Below, in pieces: positions 5,664 through 6,213 of a stretch of 6,213 nucleotides of DNA; position 1 is the first letter of the stretch; each line of letters opens with the position of its first letter. The position numbers were made by a program, and so were the translations under genes. The notes beneath the pieces were generated by a model. That model was not told where the DNA came from and did not search any database. It saw nothing but the letters and a program-made list of their open reading frames with translations. The DNA comes from Chloroflexota bacterium (GTDB lineage Bacteria; Chloroflexota; DTOL01; JACQYG01), in assembly GCA_016208345.1 (NCBI GenBank), contig JACQYG010000105.1, forward strand, positions 1-6,213, in the 5' to 3' direction.

Positions 5664-6187
5664 TACGTTGCAACGCATCGTCTCCCTGGAGCCCAGTGTC
5701 ACTGCCATTCTGTTCGCCCTGGGCCAGCAAGCACGGCTGGTGGCTGTCAGCAAATGGTGTGACCGCCTGGTGAACGTAGGTGACAGGCCCTGCCTGCCTT
5801 CGACCTGGTCTGCCTGGCCGGTGGAAATTGCGCCTCTCTCTCCTGACCTGGTCATCACCTCAGTCCCCTACCGCACCAAGACCATCGTCGAACTTTATCG
5901 CCGGTGGCCAGTTCGTGCCAGAGCAGCCGGGGGGAGCTGTGGCCGACGACGAGGTGATCGCCGCCAATCCCAAGTTCATCGTGGTGGCCTGGGCAGGGGT
6001 GGCCCACCCGACTTTGGGCCGGGTGGCCCGGCGCCCCGGCTGGGACCAGGTGAGTGCAGTGCGGGAGGCGTGTGTGGTCGCTGTGGATGAGATCTGGCTC
6101 AACGCGCCGGGGCCGAACCTGGCCCGGGGCGCGCGCCTGCTGGCAGCGGTGATCCACCCGGAGGTCTTCACTACCGATGGAGAGTAA
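5653..6187 (+). pseudogene. Second BtuF-like corrinoid-binding protein, internally deleted and frameshifted
   Basis: The intact ancestor would be a TroA-like helical-backbone binding protein without a signal peptide, often annotated as a cobalamin-binding protein. ATG 5653 is preceded by AGGAG (5642-5646) at six bases and lies inside the last codons of cbiA. The first frame reads QRIVSLEPSVTAILFALG through SPDLVITSVPYRTKTIVEL and then loses family character after about 5895. From about 5897 family sequence resumes one frame over with IAGGQFVPEQPGGAV, DEVIAANPKFIVVAWAG, RRPGWDQVSAVRE and a proper ending LLAAVIHPEVF at the stop 6185-6187. Aligned by eye with the first BtuF in this window, about 84 residues are absent between its EALE and IALAGG segments. 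The locus therefore carries an internal deletion whose length is not a multiple of three. Read in the first frame alone, it would give a junk tail to 6090. A real mutation or an assembly collapse are both possible. Frame and family evidence are strong; cause is unknown. Confidence 0.85.
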
Positions 6188-6213
6188 CGTCGCTACCGGA
6201 GTGCGCCTAGCGC

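Noticed and set aside
5121..5858. 245-codon minus-strand frame opposite the cbiA end and the broken BtuF-like gene
   Set aside because: No recognisable motifs, and it runs across two + strand genes with clear family motifs. Judged a shadow frame.
5509..6090. Single 193-residue protein read in the first frame through the deletion
   Set aside because: Residues before 5653 are an out-of-frame reading of cbiA, and those after about 5899 are an Arg/Gly-rich shadow of the true frame. Only the middle is real BtuF-like sequence.

Overview
The window suggests a moderately high-GC bacterium, most likely a Chloroflexota member of the Anaerolineae or a related class. The main clue is the Thr-Pro/Pro-Pro-Thr-Pro linker directly after the lipobox cysteine of the first binding protein, a style common in that phylum. 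The taxon is an inference; no marker gene was compared. All genes are on the + strand.

Layout. Positions 3-254 are the 3' end of argS, the arginyl-tRNA synthetase DALR domain, followed by a small intrinsic terminator. Positions 255-748 are a long leader without a conventional gene. It holds an inverted repeat (294-320), a good sigma70-type promoter (368-396), a cobalamin riboswitch (about 421-613) with identifiable P1, P5/L5, P7, B12 box and a candidate P13/L13 kissing hairpin, and two tandem terminator hairpins (650-682 and 683-717). Downstream is a tight operon: btuF-like lipoprotein (749), btuC-like permease (1736), btuD-like ATPase (2746), an unrecognised 40-residue ORF (3539), bioY (3658), cobyrinate a,c-diamide synthase cbiA/cobB (4242), and a second, cytoplasmic-type BtuF-like gene (5653) that is broken. 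Most junctions are 4-11 base overlaps or have very short spacing, which implies translational coupling. The last 26 bases hold nothing I can assign.

How it fits together. The riboswitch should shut the operon down when cobalamin is plentiful. BtuF captures a corrinoid outside the membrane, BtuC is the channel and BtuD the ATPase. CbiA amidates the a and c side chains of cobyrinic acid during corrin synthesis. BioY is a biotin transporter S component and is the odd member of a B12-controlled operon.

Points worth a second look: the last gene has lost about 80-85 residues and its frame through an internal deletion or an assembly error; a small ORF missed by length cut-offs bridges btuD and bioY through an ATGA overlap; BioY has no ECF energising genes here; a GTCGG-rich repeat sits in the CbiA interdomain linker; and the riboswitch leader can form competing antiterminator pairings. 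I did not find a convincing wholly new system.
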